NCBI RefSeq assembly: GCF_964204645.1
Contig: NC_134025.1
Coordinates: forward strand, 7,383,001 to 7,447,000
Reading direction: 5' to 3'
From: Tubulanus polymorphus
Lineage: Eukaryota; Nemertea; Palaeonemertea; Tubulaniformes; Tubulanidae
DNA length: 64,000 nt
Under the pieces are notes generated by a model. It saw only the letters and a program-made list of their open reading frames with translations. It ran no database searches and had not been told where the DNA came from. Made by a program: the position numbers and the translations under genes. Each line of letters begins with the position of its first letter. Within the stretch, counting starts at the first letter, position 1. Shown here piece after piece: positions 53,001 through 64,000 of the stretch.

Positions 53001-56000
53001 CATTGGTCATCATAATCTAAAATGTCGTGTAGGTGTTCCTGATCTTTCCGACGAGAAAATGAAAGAAATTGCTCGCCAAAAGTTTTTACGTCGACGACAG
53101 CAAAGTTCAGAAGTTATCAATAATCTCTCAACTGAACCAATCGATAGTAGTGGTGAGTGTTTCATTTGAAAAACTGCAACCCTGCTAGTAGATTTGGAAA
53201 ATATTATTGGATACCAGTATAGATAATTGGACAAAATTGTGACTGATTTCAGAGACCAAAGACGAACCTGAAAAAAGTTCAAACGTAGAATTAACAAGTT
53301 CACAAGTGCAAGAAATTACACCTACAGTTGCAGCTTCAGAATCTGCAAGCCCATCTAGTTCGGCCCCAGTGGAGACTTCAGAACATATAAAGCCTACCCC
53401 CACTTCTGCATCTATCATATCTACAGCTATCACCGACGAATTATCAACTACTTCTGTCATCAAGCAGACTGAGTCAGCTACTGTTGAAATGATTCAATCA
53501 TCACTTACACCCGATATAGCTGAAATGTCTTCCGAATCGGCATCAATAGCTGAATCAACTCCAGAGGTTGAAATTTCTGTCGTCTCATCGTCAGTGGTTG
53601 TGGCACCGTCTAGTGTGGAAAGTTCTCTAAATATAGTTGAACCATCAGCATCTGTTCAAGCAGCTACATCGCCTGATGTTAGCCTATTTTCATCAAAAGT
53701 TGAACAACCTCCTCCAACACAAACAGAAGGTAGACCTATTTATAATGTTTTGGTAGATTTATTAGAAATTAGTCTCTTTTTTGGAATTTTGTATCTTAGA
53801 ATGCATAGTAAAACATAATTTGGCAGAATTATAGCAAGCTGATAATCCAAAAGCCTCTTGAATTATTTGGGTATAAACACTTGATGAATGTCAGTGACTG
53901 TATTTAAAGTGATCTATGGAAAACTTAAAGCTTTGTGCTTTCTTCTGAGCTTTTCGTTTTGCATTATGAAAGCTTGATCTAATATCTATTGCACTATTAA
54001 CCTACAGGCTGCTACTATCTGTCGTTCTTTATTGGAATATCTACTAAATTTCTGTCCTTGGTGAGCTTGTAGAGCTACCTGATTCTTTGTTCTTAGTTTA
54101 ACATTTACATTTAGAAATAAGCACGATTTACAGTAGTTCCTTAGTATAAACAACCATATATTTCTCGAATTACTTACCTCAAGGAAAAGTTCAATTTCTA
54201 ACCCACCCTTTTAGGCTGAGAAACATAATTCAGTATATGAACCCCTGACAAGGTGGTGGTGTTTCTTTCTAATGACCTTTTTGCGGGTTTCAGGTTCAGT
54301 TCAGAATGAAACCACTTCAGTACAAACTGGTATGCCTGGTTTTGGACTCGATACAAACAGTCCGTATCATACGGCAGATTTCGTTAGTCGTAGCCTGCTA
54401 CAGGATGGTAGTAAACCAGTCCAACCTGTTACTGAACAAACGGAACAGAAATTCAATGATGGTAGGCATATAATGTGTGTCTGTCTGATCCTCATATCAA
54501 AATACAGTACAGTTTGATGATTACTTTTATCTAAGGTTGGGTGTTGTTTTTCATTATCGTACCAGGACAAGTAAAAACTCCTACCTTAGAGGCCCTCAAG
54601 AAATATCTTGAGGGCCTCATTAACCCTACACATGCTTAGATTCGCTATATTTTACCGATCATCAAATTTCATCTTTGTCCTCTTTAACTTCACGCACACT
54701 GCTAGGCATTATTCATGCTGTTGAAAAACAATTATTGAATATAGACCTGTGTTCTGTTTTCTCTCGATAATTAGGACAGACTTCTAGCATGGTAACAGAT
54801 AAACAGGCTGATGTACCATCAGAAACTCCTGTTAAAGAACCTGAATCACAGGATATCACTGATGAGCAGAAATCTGAGCCAAATCAGGCAACCGACGTGC
54901 CTACAATGAGTGAGAGTGAACCTGCACCGAGCGAAGGAGAAAAGAAGTCAGGTACATGTACATACTTACACGCCTTACAGTGAACCTCCCTTTGCTCAAC
55001 ATGACCAACTCGGTCTTTTGACTAATTGGTCAAAAACGAAATCATTTTTCTGATTACCTTATGTCCTAGTTAGGTGCGGTTTGCTAGTTACCCGGCAGTA
55101 CTAATCATTCACATACATAAACTAATATCTTACTGATTTACAGCTGTTCCAACCGAGACTCCTAAAGATGATGTAAAAGTCAAAATTTCGCATCCTCAAC
55201 CGCCAAAAGTTACTAACGATCAACCAGCAGCAACGGGATCAGCGGGTGGAAATAAAGTTTTAGCGTTAGGAGTCCGATTAACAGATCCAGTTTTGCAAGT
55301 GATTATTGATCAGGTTAGTATAATAATAAAAATTATAAAGCTGATATAATGATGTATTTTATCTCATGCAACCATTAAGTTAATTCTTTTTGTTTTGTTA
55401 TGTTTTCTCAAGATACCAGATGGATTTCATCATATGTTGGACAACGATATGCTGGGGTTACCACCAAAGCACACATTATTTATATATATAGTCACTTCAA
55501 TACTGGTTTTACTTTTTACGTGTTGTTTCTTCTGTTCAATATGTGGTGGGGTAAGTAAACATAGTCATTATTTCCCAATGGAAGATACATGTAGCTGGTA
55601 TATTGATATACACGTGGTTATTGTTATTGTTACAGAATAAATCGGACAAGGTACTGAAAAAGTTAGAAAGCAGAGTACGGGCTTTAGATGAACAAATCTT
55701 CGTTACTTCGAGAGAAAAGGACAACTTTGAAGAACAGTGGAAGTTATCTGAAAACAAGGTATGTAATTTAGCCAGCGATTATAGATGAGCGATATGAAAC
55801 CTCGATGTATGAATTATTAATTGCTCCGTTTTAAGGCAAAGAAAGCTGAGGATAAACTGAAATCACACGAAGATTCAAAAACACGTTTACTGCTTGATCT
55901 TCAAAACTTTAAAGTAAGAATCTCGTTCACTAGAGAACCGGTATTTCAATGCTGTTCAGTTCAAATCTCTATATCTCTATTGATCTGTTTTCGTTCAAGT

Positions 56001-59000
56001 TGCACAACAGCGCTTTACAGAAACAAGTCAGCTCTTTGGAGAAGTCTAATCAGGAGAAAACTACTCAACTAGAATTACTGTGTCAGGAATCGGGGGGCAA
56101 AGAAGAACAGGTAAGAATTAAAACAAAAGGTTTTCTTTCATTTTCTTGGGTGGATTGTTTTTCGTTTTTTACTCAAAATCATGATGCCTAATCTTTTCCT
56201 GTGTCCAGATTTTGAGTGCTCAACACCAGTTGTTGCAAGTTGAAGAAACCACTGCATCGTTGCAGATGCAGCTATCGCAGGTGAGAATTGAAGTTAAGTG
56301 CCGCCATTATTCGCTTCTCGGCTGAAGAAAATTAAATGATTTTACAAAATCGTTTCGTTGTTTAGATGCAAGTATCTTTGCAAGACAAAACAACTTTAGT
56401 GGAATCATTAGAAGGACAATTGGAAGCTTTGAATGAAGAGTTGGAAGTTGTTAATCAAAGCAAACAACAATTATTGCAACAGAATGACGGTTGGGAGGAG
56501 AGGTAAGATTTTTGAAAAAATCCACAAATTCATATTACATTTACCATTTCGTTCTAATTTTATATAATTAAACTTTTAGAGTTACTGATCTTGAAGAGCA
56601 GTTATCTAGTCAGTGCAGTCAACAGAAAGAGTTACAAGAACAAGTTTCATTTAAAGAAAATGAAATTGAGGTGAGTTGAATGATATTGATACAAGCAGAT
56701 ACGTAATTTTCATGTACTGTACTGCCAATGTTTACCGAATGAAAAATAAATGCCATAAATCAGAGTTGATTCATAATTTCTATTGTAGGTGCTTCGAGAT
56801 TGTTTTCTGCAACTTAAAGCATTTGAAAGTCAAAGCGAAGACGGAGAGGATGGCGGCGAAGAGGGAGGAGAAGGAGGTAAGAATTGTAGAAATTGGAATT
56901 TTAGTGTAAAATTATTCTCAGCTGATAACCTCTTATTTCATTCCTGTCTTACAGATTCGGGAAATCCATCAGTAAAAGAGAAATTACAGGCTATGATGGA
57001 TGTATCAAGGGTAAGGACTCATTTTTCTATCGAGAACCAATCCATGTAACTGCCATTGGTTTGTGTATGATACGCGAAGTATAATGAATCATGATTTTGA
57101 TTGTAGGTGAATGCTATCCTTAAATCAGTTGAGGAGGATAAAACATCATTACATCAACGACTTATCATAGAACAGGAGTCTCGTAAAGAATTAGAAGGTT
57201 AGAAATGAATACCATTGGATCCAGTTCCATAGTCATAGTTGAAAGATTAAACTTATTCAAATAGATCTGTGAACTTGAATGAAATGAAAAAACGTTGATG
57301 TAAATGTTACCTGCAGTATTGGCTTATTGTTGCACGATGATTTGTAGATCAAATTGAAAAATTGAAATCCGAGGTTCAAACTTTACAAGAAGGTCACCAT
57401 CAGGCAGATAAACAAAGTCAAGAGTCGATGACTAAATTATCCGTATTATCAACATACTTTAAAGAGAAAGAAATGCAGCTTCAAAGGTATGTTTCCACTG
57501 AAGTGTGATTAGATACATTCATATTAGTTATGAGATAGTGAGGAAGATTATGTAATTTTCATTTAACCAGAGAGCTCGGAGAGCAGCAGGCCTTACGTAA
57601 ACAGACAGAAGGCAAAGCCAGTTTTTCAGATAGTAGATGTGAAGAATTAGAGACAGAAATGTCAATGTATAGGTGAGTTGAATATTAATTTACTGAAGTT
57701 TAACAATTCCCAATAACCACTGTTATTTGATTGATTAACTTATTAGAGGAATCAATTCTTCTATTTAATAGACAGCAGATTGAAGATCTTCAAAAAGAGA
57801 TATCCAATGTAGAAAGAGATTTTAGAATGCAGGTATACGAATACTGAATTAACACCATTGAACGATATGTGTATTAAAATGTTTAATTATCATTTGCTTA
57901 TTCAATGCTTACAACCTCTTTTAAGATATCGGTTCAAGAGAAAAAAGCACATGAGAATTGGGTAGGTTTATATAATCATTTCTACATTCCGTTCGTAGGT
58001 GTGGATATTACTCGATACTGTAATATAATCTTGCTATGATATTTTTTCTTCAGCTTACAGCGCGAGAAGCTGAACGGAAACTCAAAGAAGCTGAACAGAA
58101 TAACACTCTTCTTCGACAAAAGTAAGTTAATTTTGTATGGACATAATAGTATTTGCTCTAGAAAGTAAGCGCGATAAACTATGGGACTGACTCGTGTATT
58201 TCAGGCTTTCCGAGGTTGAAAATCGTAATCACTACGATGGAGTGATTCGACCATTGCCAACAAGGCCCTTACCACCTCCTGGTATGATGAATGGTCCACC
58301 ACCTCCACTACCTCTTGGAGATAGACCTATATCGAGGTCGTCTGGCATGCCCCCTTCACCTTTAATGAGGTAAATAACGATCATACTGACCAAAGAAATG
58401 ATTATCTTTACTTAATACTCTACTTATTGTATACCGGTTACAATTATTTTCAGAGATGCTGAGGTTGTGTCACCTCCGTTTGATAGGATGCCTCCTCCAC
58501 CTCTTGATCGACGACCATTCCTTCCCCCTGACCGGCCATTACCTCCTCGTGGACCTCCGCCTCCGTTAGACAGGCGGCCATATCCTCATCCAGACGGGCG
58601 ATCACCTCCTCTGATCGACCGACGACCATCTATGGACCGCCGGTCGCCGCCCCCTCCATTAGATCGACGACCGATGTCATCAATTGATCGTCGATCTCCG
58701 CCTCCTCCGATGGACCGACGTTTTAGCGACAGACGAAGTCCGCCTCCATATCGACACGCTCCGGATCCACGGATGGCGCCGCCTGGGGTTAGTCCGGTGC
58801 CGTACATGCCCCCTCAAGGTCCTCCACCACGAGGTCCACCTCCACACAGAAGAGATCTTGATCGAGGTAAGTTGAAAAATTTCATTAATATGTCTTTAGT
58901 GGGAGGTTTATAGTGATACACTGGTTATTGTATAATCTATGTTGTTTGTCTGGTGTGGATGGTATAAATGATAAAAGTCCTGTGTTGTGTATTATATGTT

Positions 59001-59536
59001 AGGTGGAAAAAAAGGTGCCAAGAATGTATGATTATCAGGTATACAATCTTCATTAACATGTGGCAGCATGTTATATAATGCTATGATCTATATACATGTA
59101 GTTATCTTGTTCTTTATGAACTCCTGATATTTTTTATCCTGGCCTGTAGTATGAATTTTCTAATGTTCAAGCTCAAATTACATTTTCTATAAGGAATTAA
59201 CTGCATGCACATTTAGGGCTCATCCATTTATTTCATCCTTCAGTATTTACTTCCCTTCACTTTTGTAATAAATGGATGACCCTTTAGCTCTGCAATTTCT
59301 AGCTTATGTTGTATTAATCTTCATAGACTTCATTCTTAGTAGTGGATTTTGGTGAAAGATTATTGACACACTATCCAAATATTGAGTTTCTGATAATTTT
59401 CTGCATTGTTATTTCAGGTCCACCATTCCCAGGGCGACCATCACCCTATCATCATCCACATTATATGCAGTCACCACCACAAAATAACAGCAACCATAGT
59501 AGCAACCACAGCGCTGAAAATCCATCGGATGTATAG
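50057..59536 (+). CDS. MIA3: TANGO1 / MIA3, ER export protein
   Basis: Exons: 50057-50168, 50640-50773, 50860-50949, 51032-51074, 51189-51202, 51351-51630, 51726-51778, 51861-52956, 53033-53152, 53253-53729, 54294-54461, 54775-54951, 55144-55313, 55413-55550, 55636-55758, 55836-55913, 56000-56110, 56209-56280, 56366-56502, 56580-56670, 56789-56876, 56955-57010, 57107-57197, 57348-57486, 57571-57672, 57772-57832, 57926-57961, 58054-58121, 58205-58369, 58454-58866, 59418-59536; 5022 nt, 1673 aa. Order: signal peptide; SH3-like MIA domain (LRRCGNKQC ... FWGGEVNNKHGYFPKTFV); long acidic lumenal region with DPTE repeats; Ser/Thr-rich exon; hydrophobic membrane segment (FIYIVTSILVLLFTCCFF); coiled coils; Pro/Arg-rich C-terminus (PPPLDRR repeats) that in the family binds Sec23. 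TANGO1 sits at ER exit sites and exports bulky cargo such as collagen. AATAAA at 60774-60779. Confidence 0.94.
54589..54618. repeat. Perfect 12-bp stem-loop in a TANGO1 intron
   Basis: GAGGCCCTCAAG is followed by a six-base loop and its exact reverse complement CTTGAGGGCCTC. It lies in intron 54462-54774. It is an isolated hairpin with no adjoining poly-T and no obvious longer arms. Confidence 0.7.
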
Positions 59537-61143
59537 TTTAAATAGCATTTAGGGAGAATAATTGTGATAAATGTCTCGATGGATAGACCTTTATGTTAAT
59601 TATGGAAATGGAATCATTAGTGCTAGTCAATAATTAGATGACAGTTTTTAATAATCTTAACTTTTCTTCTTTCTGACTCACTAAACTGAACTACTCAATA
59701 TTATTCTTTTTCTTTTCTTTAATTCACGCTAATCTCATTTATTGGGTTGTGGATAAAACTCTTTTTATTTAGTTTAGGTTAGTTTTTCGTTTTATTTTTC
59801 AATGCATATGGAATACTCAATACATGTAATGATAGGTAATAAATTGTCCGTAGCTGCTGAAATGTTTTAAGGTGTTTCCTGCAATGTTGCAATTTTCAAG
59901 GCTTTGTTAATATTGTTAGCTGAGTTAATACGTTAAACAGTTCATTGATACTGATTCTGGACCAGAATCAGTACTGATCTGATTCTGATATGTTTTAGAA
60001 TTTTGTTTCTACCACGTAGTACTTACTTGCATAATTTTTGCACAATTCAGTGGATTCAAAGAATCTGTTGATTGAAATCTAACGTGATATTTAGTGAAAG
60101 GAATAATTACTCAAGATTAGCTAGGTATCAATGATGCCAAGGGTATTGACATTTTGAAAAGTCTTAATGTGTGGTGTCAAAATTATTTGTGGCAAATATA
60201 CCCTATATTCTTCGCTGCAAAGATTCTAGTCATAATGTTGATATTATTATTAATTGTTAACTGCATGCAACAAAAAATCTATTGATAATCTATTTGCATT
60301 AAAATTTCTTTGAGGCAAAATTCCCTCTTGAGTTCACAAAAATTCGTATGGAATTGCTCAAGTGTATGATCAGCTTTGTTGAGTAATCCAACAATGTCTA
60401 CTCCGTGTTGGTCATATTGAATGTTGATATGTTTTTTGATATGAAAAAATTTAAGTTATTTGAGAAATATGAGGTGCCTCATCACAGACACAACATATCG
60501 TGTATATTTATTCATTATGTATTTTAACTTCTCTTAAATCGCCTAAAGGCACACGGTGCATATGTGGTAAATATGTAATTATGGTGTAACCACTATTAGC
60601 AGAAATTTCCTTTCATCATCTTGTATCCTGTTCAAGCTGTAAGGAGGGCTTGCTGAAGAATTGAGGTTGTTGATGTATATTTTGGTATGAGATGTAAATA
60701 TTACGACAGATACATTGATTATTATAAGAATGAATGTGTGTAAAATGTAATATTTAATTGCAAAATAAATGATGATTTGTAGATAATTTGAGAACTTCTT
60801 TAATGGATCTAAAATTCAGGATTCGATCCCGCAATTTACGGCCGCTAAGAAATAGCTACTTGAAGGTCGCGGAGTGGAGGTATTGCGCAATGACACCTGT
60901 CTAGTCTCAATAAACGTAACCACCATAATACGTGTCTATGTTTCCTTTGTCTCGACTAATTGTATCAAATTAAATACGGTGCTTAGAAATAATTAAGGTT
61001 AGAATAGAGAAGTCCAACATATTGAGAGAAATGTTATTATTTCACTTGATTAAGGTCTGGAAGATCTGTTCCCATTCAAATAAAATATATGTCGTACTAA
61101 TTACCAAATGGAAACTTTTATCGCCTAGGCTAAAAAGCGTAAG
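59537..61143 (+). other. TANGO1 3' UTR and EAPP 5' region
   Basis: 59537-60795 is a long AT-rich 3' UTR ending near AATAAA 60774-60779. From about 60796 to 61143 is the spacer and 5' region of EAPP; a minus-strand GGGATCGAATCC near 60825 is B-box-like. No gene is seen. Confidence 0.5.
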
Positions 61144-62585
61144 ATGAGCGTTTTACAGAAACAAGGTGATGGATACGACATTGAATATGATAGTGACGAA
61201 GAGCCCGTGAGGTAAGTTATTTCACCGTTGAGTTAGGCCTGCTGTTGGGGTTCTATTTGGATGACCTAAATAAAAAGGGAAGAAGAAGACATTTCATCCC
61301 TATTCCATGCAATGCCTCAGTCAGTGATATGCTTGATTAATGATTAAAATCTTTTCTTTTAGTTCTGGATCTGATGATGAACTCAACACTTATCTCGTCG
61401 GAGATAAAAATTCTCAAAAAAAGAAACCACGACAGACACTGAAGCGACGTCATAAGCTTAATGACAAAAATGCCGAAGAAACTAGCAGCAGTGACGACGA
61501 TTTTGAGAAAGAAATGAAGGAAGAACTGAATAAAACCGTCGATAATCTGGAGGGTCGACTCAAAGTAAACTGTAAGTTGTATTTCATAGAAAAAGATGAA
61601 GTTTTGTCTGACTGAAATTAATTTTAAGGAAATGAATATTTTTACAATTTCAGCTTCAGAAGCGAGCTGTTCTGCTGGTAAGAGCGGCACAGCAAATCAA
61701 GCGAAAAAATTCTATGATGATATTTATTTCGATTCAGACGAGTCTAATTCTGAAGAAATGGATTCAACTTCCCCCGCCAAAAAGTCAGGTATTTTGAACT
61801 TTTGAGGCATTGATTGGAAAGAGTCCCAAGTCTGCGTACGGGGTACTAATCAACTCAGACTTGGTTCATTTACAGAAAAGTCAAATCATCCGGTTTTTTC
61901 AAACGATGATCTGTTGTACGATCCTCAAATGGATGACGATGATCAGAAATGGATCGATAATCAGCGCAGCAGATGTCGCCCGGCAATTAAAGCATCGAAA
62001 AACGATAAGAAGCATTCTAAAACTGACGCGGTACTCAACTGTCCTGCTTGTATGACCACAGTATGTCTGGATTGTCAAAGGTATTTCAAAATAATCTATT
62101 TACAGTGGAACCTTGTGATGACAAACTCAGATAAAACAATAATAGAATTCCATCCAACTGGAATTAACTGACGATTGGTTAAAATGAAAAAATTTTTTGT
62201 CCAGTTTATTGTAACGAGGTTCTGTATACCATACAAAATACAAATACCCAAAATTAGTTGGTAAAAATTTCAGAATATTTTCTTCCTTGCATGTATAATC
62301 CATATATTCAAGATTTTAAAATTAATCTTTTTCAGGCACGAGCTCTACAACAATCAGTACAGAGCTATGTTTGTACTGAACTGCGATGTGGATTATACTC
62401 AACAACTGAAATATCCCGTCAAATCAAAGAAAAAGAAAACCAAACGATCGGATAATACGGACTCGGAAAATAGCGATATGGATTTATATCATCCTGTAAA
62501 ATGTACTGAATGTCAGACGGAGGTGGCAGTCATGGATAAAGACGAAGTTTTTCATTTTTTCAATGTTTTAACCAGTTATTCATAG
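61144..62585 (+). CDS. EAPP: E2F-associated phosphoprotein
   Basis: Exons: 61144-61211, 61363-61571, 61654-61788, 61876-62080, 62336-62585; 867 nt, 288 aa (human 285). The N-terminal half is acidic and serine-rich (YDIEYDSDEEPV, SSSDDDFEKE, YFDSDESNSEE), consistent with phosphorylation. The C-terminal half is the conserved domain: LYDPQMDDDDQKWID, CPACMTTVCLDCQRHE, YRAMFVLNC, YHPVKCTECQTEVAV and DKDEVFHFFNVL. Paired CxxC motifs suggest a zinc-binding fold. EAPP is nuclear and modulates E2F-dependent transcription in mammals. AATAAA at 62635-62640; convergent with the S28 peptidase gene. Confidence 0.95.
62103..62224. mobile_element. CAGTGGAACC-family miniature element, truncated right end
   Basis: Preceded by TA, it starts CAGTGGAACCTTG and ends GTAACGAGGTTCTG|TA; the right end lacks the four-base CCAC-type block present in the copy at 45701-45859. 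It lies in the last EAPP intron. Confidence 0.55.
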
Positions 62586-62894
62586 TGAACTTGTGATGTG
62601 AATTTTATAAACTGGTAGGCCTATGTGCTCTTATAATAAAGGTACGTAATGAAATGTTGCAGTATCTCCTTGTGCGTGAGAAATTGGAATAATAGAGTTA
62701 AATACAAAATCAGAAACAGATAAGTTGTGAAAAATATTCCCTTTATTGAAGACTACGTTCTATAAAAAAGATTTACATTTACGCAAGTCACCGTGGTCAA
62801 TAATTAATGCAATGAGTACAAATAGTTATCTAGTGTAATGATAATCTACCAGTGGTGGTGGATGACTTTGTTCGGTTTACAACAGAGATCGTTT
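62586..62894. other. Convergent 3' UTRs of EAPP and the S28 peptidase
   Basis: EAPP AATAAA is at 62635-62640 and the minus-strand AATAAA of the peptidase is at 62747-62742, so the two transcripts end about 100 bases apart. Confidence 0.6.
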
Positions 62895-64000
62895 TTAGTC
62901 CTGTGAAAGTTTAGCTTGCTTTAGCCAGTGACCGATTCGTGAAGATATTTCCTAAAACGAGCAATATATTTTAGTATTAGTCTTTTTCTGGAAATTAACT
63001 TAAAAAATTTTTCATTACATATTGACACTATTGTTTGCGTCAAACTTAGGAAAATTCCATTTACTTATCGAACACATATTTTGTATACTCACAATCCTGG
63101 CAATTTTAAGTGGCTCTGGATCTGTTGGCATACTCGATCGCATATTGGCGCAATGTGCAGTACCATTTATGTAAATAGAAATTTCACTGGCACTCGCATC
63201 TTTGAGTACACTTAGTGCATGCCATGGATCTATCGAACCTAGATTGTACAAATTTTGAAAAATGTACGATCTTCCAATATATTTAGCAAACATTCAACTA
63301 CCTGCATTCTATCAACTTACCATTGACAAACACGATTCTGCTGCCTTTTGGTCGATCAGCTCCATAGTAATCATTAGAGAATTGAATACGCTTATCAACG
63401 AGGTATCCGGGAATTTTGAATACCATCGTGCAGATGTCAATATTCGGTTGTAAGGTCATATATTTAGAGAAAATGCAGTCGGTATTCTGATCACAGGTCT
63501 GATCTAGAATTCAAATAGAAGAAATTCTTAATACGGAACAATTATTTTGAAAGAGGTATCCTGCCTGATATTTTCTATGCCGTTACTTACAATATCCAAA
63601 CTGCGTACAAGTTTGATAAAGCCACTGGCGCAGTCCCACTCCTTCAGCAATAGCATGTGTGTTCATTACTTGTTTCAGAAAGTGTGCCCATGAATTGTCC
63701 GTACAGTTGGAACCTTGCTCTTTCAAAAGTTCCTAGAATTGAGAGCAAAAAGCTTGCTTTTCAACTGGAAAAAAAATTAGATTGAAACATCTTCATTATA
63801 AAATTTGTATGCTATCTTCTCTGTTACCTGATTGAGAACTTTCAGATTTTCATAACCGTCTGAAGATTTTTCCATTCGTTGACAAATTCGCTCGACATTC
63901 AGTCCCGGAACTTCATTGTTGTATTGAACAACACCCATGAAATTACCAGCTAGATTACTCACTAACTGATTGATATCATACATATTCGACAATGGTTGAC
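62895..64000 (-). CDS. S28 family serine peptidase, C-terminal part (partial)
   Basis: Exons: at least 64000-63828 (continues beyond the window), 63732-63591, 63503-63321, 63238-63093, 62951-62895. The visible part has SNMYDINQLVSNLAGNFMG, WLYQTCTQFGYYQT, FSNDYYGADRP, then RIVFVNGSIDPWHALSV with the catalytic Asp and NGTAHCANM with the catalytic His; it ends WLKQAKLSQD. These are hallmarks of the S28 group (PRSS16/thymus-specific serine protease, DPP7, lysosomal Pro-X carboxypeptidase, nematode K12H4.7-like). The order and the YYQTC block fit the PRSS16/K12H4.7 branch best. The nucleophile Ser and signal peptide lie outside the window. Likely a secreted or lysosomal exopeptidase. Confidence 0.88.

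Noticed and set aside
60820-60900. tRNA gene on the minus strand
   Set aside because: B-box-like GGGATCGAATCC has one mismatch and no matching A box or cloverleaf; at most a SINE fragment.

Overview
The window is nuclear DNA of a metazoan, probably a marine invertebrate. It is AT-rich, genes are split into many short exons bounded by GT..AG, intergenic spacers are short, and small inverted-repeat elements sit in introns and spacers. The gene set is animal-specific and includes motile-cilium and ER-export genes, and an ependymin-related secreted protein common in marine invertebrates and vertebrates. The phylum cannot be fixed from this sequence alone. All gene models below were spliced by eye from splice-site consensus, reading-frame continuity and remembered family sequence; no search was run.

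Layout, left to right: (1) 3' end of an unrecognised + strand gene (1-403); (2) ependymin-related protein, + (1306-2600); (3) a 4.6 kb spacer holding at least two larger inverted-repeat elements; (4) a class I methyltransferase, + (7257-8255); (5) a CD63-like tetraspanin, + (8786-10866), with a long 3' UTR; (6) ARMC4/ODAD2, outer dynein arm docking, - (15074-23122, 19 coding exons, 1067 aa); (7) two tiny membrane-protein ORFs in tandem, +, the second NDUFB1 (24014-24560); (8) NEK2 kinase, - (24960-28131), with two alternative C-termini; (9) ZFYVE26/spastizin, + (28909-42224, 39 coding exons, about 3139 aa); (10) GTPBP2, - (43936-47283, 611 aa); (11) DNAJC17, - (47973-49743, 301 aa); (12) TANGO1/MIA3, + (50057-59536, 31 coding exons, 1673 aa); (13) EAPP, + (61144-62585, 288 aa); (14) an S28 serine peptidase, -, cut by the right edge.

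Several neighbours are divergent head-to-head pairs with short shared promoters: ODAD2 with the mini-gene pair, NEK2 with ZFYVE26, and DNAJC17 with TANGO1 (313 bp apart). Others are convergent. The genes do not form one pathway: this is an ordinary gene-dense stretch of conserved housekeeping and cell-biology genes, not an accessory island.

No wholly new system was found. The points most worth checking are the NEK2 alternative 3' ends (one carrying a KVHF PP1 site and an MR tail, one lacking both), two short introns that are multiples of three and stop-free (ZFYVE26, GTPBP2), the compact pair of mini membrane-protein ORFs that may share a transcript, the DPTE repeats and duplicated basic block in the TANGO1 lumenal domain, and several small inverted-repeat element families.
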